Origin: Acidimicrobiia bacterium
Lineage (GTDB): Bacteria > Actinomycetota > Acidimicrobiia > Spongiisociales > SHLN01
Reading direction: 5' to 3'
DNA: 15,196 bases
Assembly (NCBI GenBank): GCA_030623545.1
Contig: JAUXLW010000012.1
Location: forward strand, 1 to 15,196
The translations under genes and the position numbers were made by a program. The notes beneath the pieces are model-generated. The model saw only the letters and a program-made list of their open reading frames with translations. It did not search any database and had not been told where the DNA came from. Below, in pieces: positions 15,081 through 15,196 of the stretch (the stretch's first letter is position 1; every line of letters starts with the position of its first letter).

Positions 15081-15196
15081 GGCGCTGCGAAGACTCCGCT
15101 ATTGGCTACTCCACCACGAAGTGGGGGAGGCTGGGAGGGGGTGGTTCCAACAACGGCACCGTGAGCAGAGCGCTGGCCAGACACGCACCGAACCAA
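15081..15196 (+). repeat. Interspersed intergenic repeat, copy C and an isolated tail fragment, cut by window end
   Basis: A short tail-like fragment (GCGAAGACTCCGCT, 15087-15100) precedes a third head copy with CCAC-GAA-GTGG (15112-15124) and the 50-base core at 15121-15170. Relative to copy B the core has one deleted C and one C-to-G change, and about 30 bases including TGAGATCCGCGGGTTGAA are missing before CAGACACGCACCGAAC. B and C therefore form a degenerate direct repeat about 310 bases apart. The element continues past the window. Confidence 0.7.

Noticed and set aside
14778..15196. CRISPR array
   Set aside because: Only two to three long, degenerate repeats with internal deletions; no short regularly spaced units and no cas genes.

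Overview
The window is high-GC DNA with the gene families and compact gene layout of an actinobacterium. The pointers are an actinobacterial-type acyl-CoA carboxylase (biotin carboxylase fused to its biotin carrier, plus a separate carboxyltransferase), a class A penicillin-binding protein, a LytR-CpsA-Psr (LCP) protein with a LytR_C tail, TTG/GTG starts, and weak or missing Shine-Dalgarno sequences at some genes. I cannot name a genus. The interspersed intergenic repeats would suit an uncultured lineage, but that is only an inference.

Left part, cell wall and acyl-CoA metabolism (1-8506). A class A penicillin-binding protein on the minus strand runs off the left edge. Divergent from it is the large (catalytic) subunit of a methylmalonyl-CoA mutase, without a B12 domain. 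Convergent with the mutase is a minus-strand pair, carboxyltransferase beta then biotin carboxylase/biotin carrier alpha, joined by a TGATG stop/start overlap. A biotin protein ligase starts 34 bases away in the opposite direction and overlaps a dienelactone-hydrolase-like gene. Carboxylase, its biotinylating enzyme and the mutase together suit the propionyl-CoA to methylmalonyl-CoA to succinyl-CoA route. The residue usually linked to carboxylase substrate choice is Val rather than Asp, so the carboxylase substrate remains open.

Right part, surface glycan (8520-14755). An LCP glycan-transfer protein is followed by five tightly packed genes with 4-8 base overlaps: UDP-glucose 6-dehydrogenase, UDP-glucuronate decarboxylase (UDP-xylose synthase), a family-2 glycosyltransferase of the polyprenyl-phosphate-sugar synthase type, a sugar-1-phosphate nucleotidyltransferase with a beta-helix tail, and a GalE-like epimerase. 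They form a nucleotide-sugar supply module for a cell-wall-linked polysaccharide. The series ends in a hairpin-plus-T-run terminator.

Non-coding DNA. Both gaps longer than 300 bases (3448-3803 and 14756-15196) hold copies of one interspersed repeat family, three head copies in all. The repeats are rich in hairpins, have imperfect inverted ends, and one carries a canonical G-quadruplex motif. The repeats, a hydrolase-fold protein lacking its nucleophile, and the pentose-sugar/LCP operon are the points most worth following up. I found no RNA genes, CRISPR, insertion-sequence transposase or phage genes.
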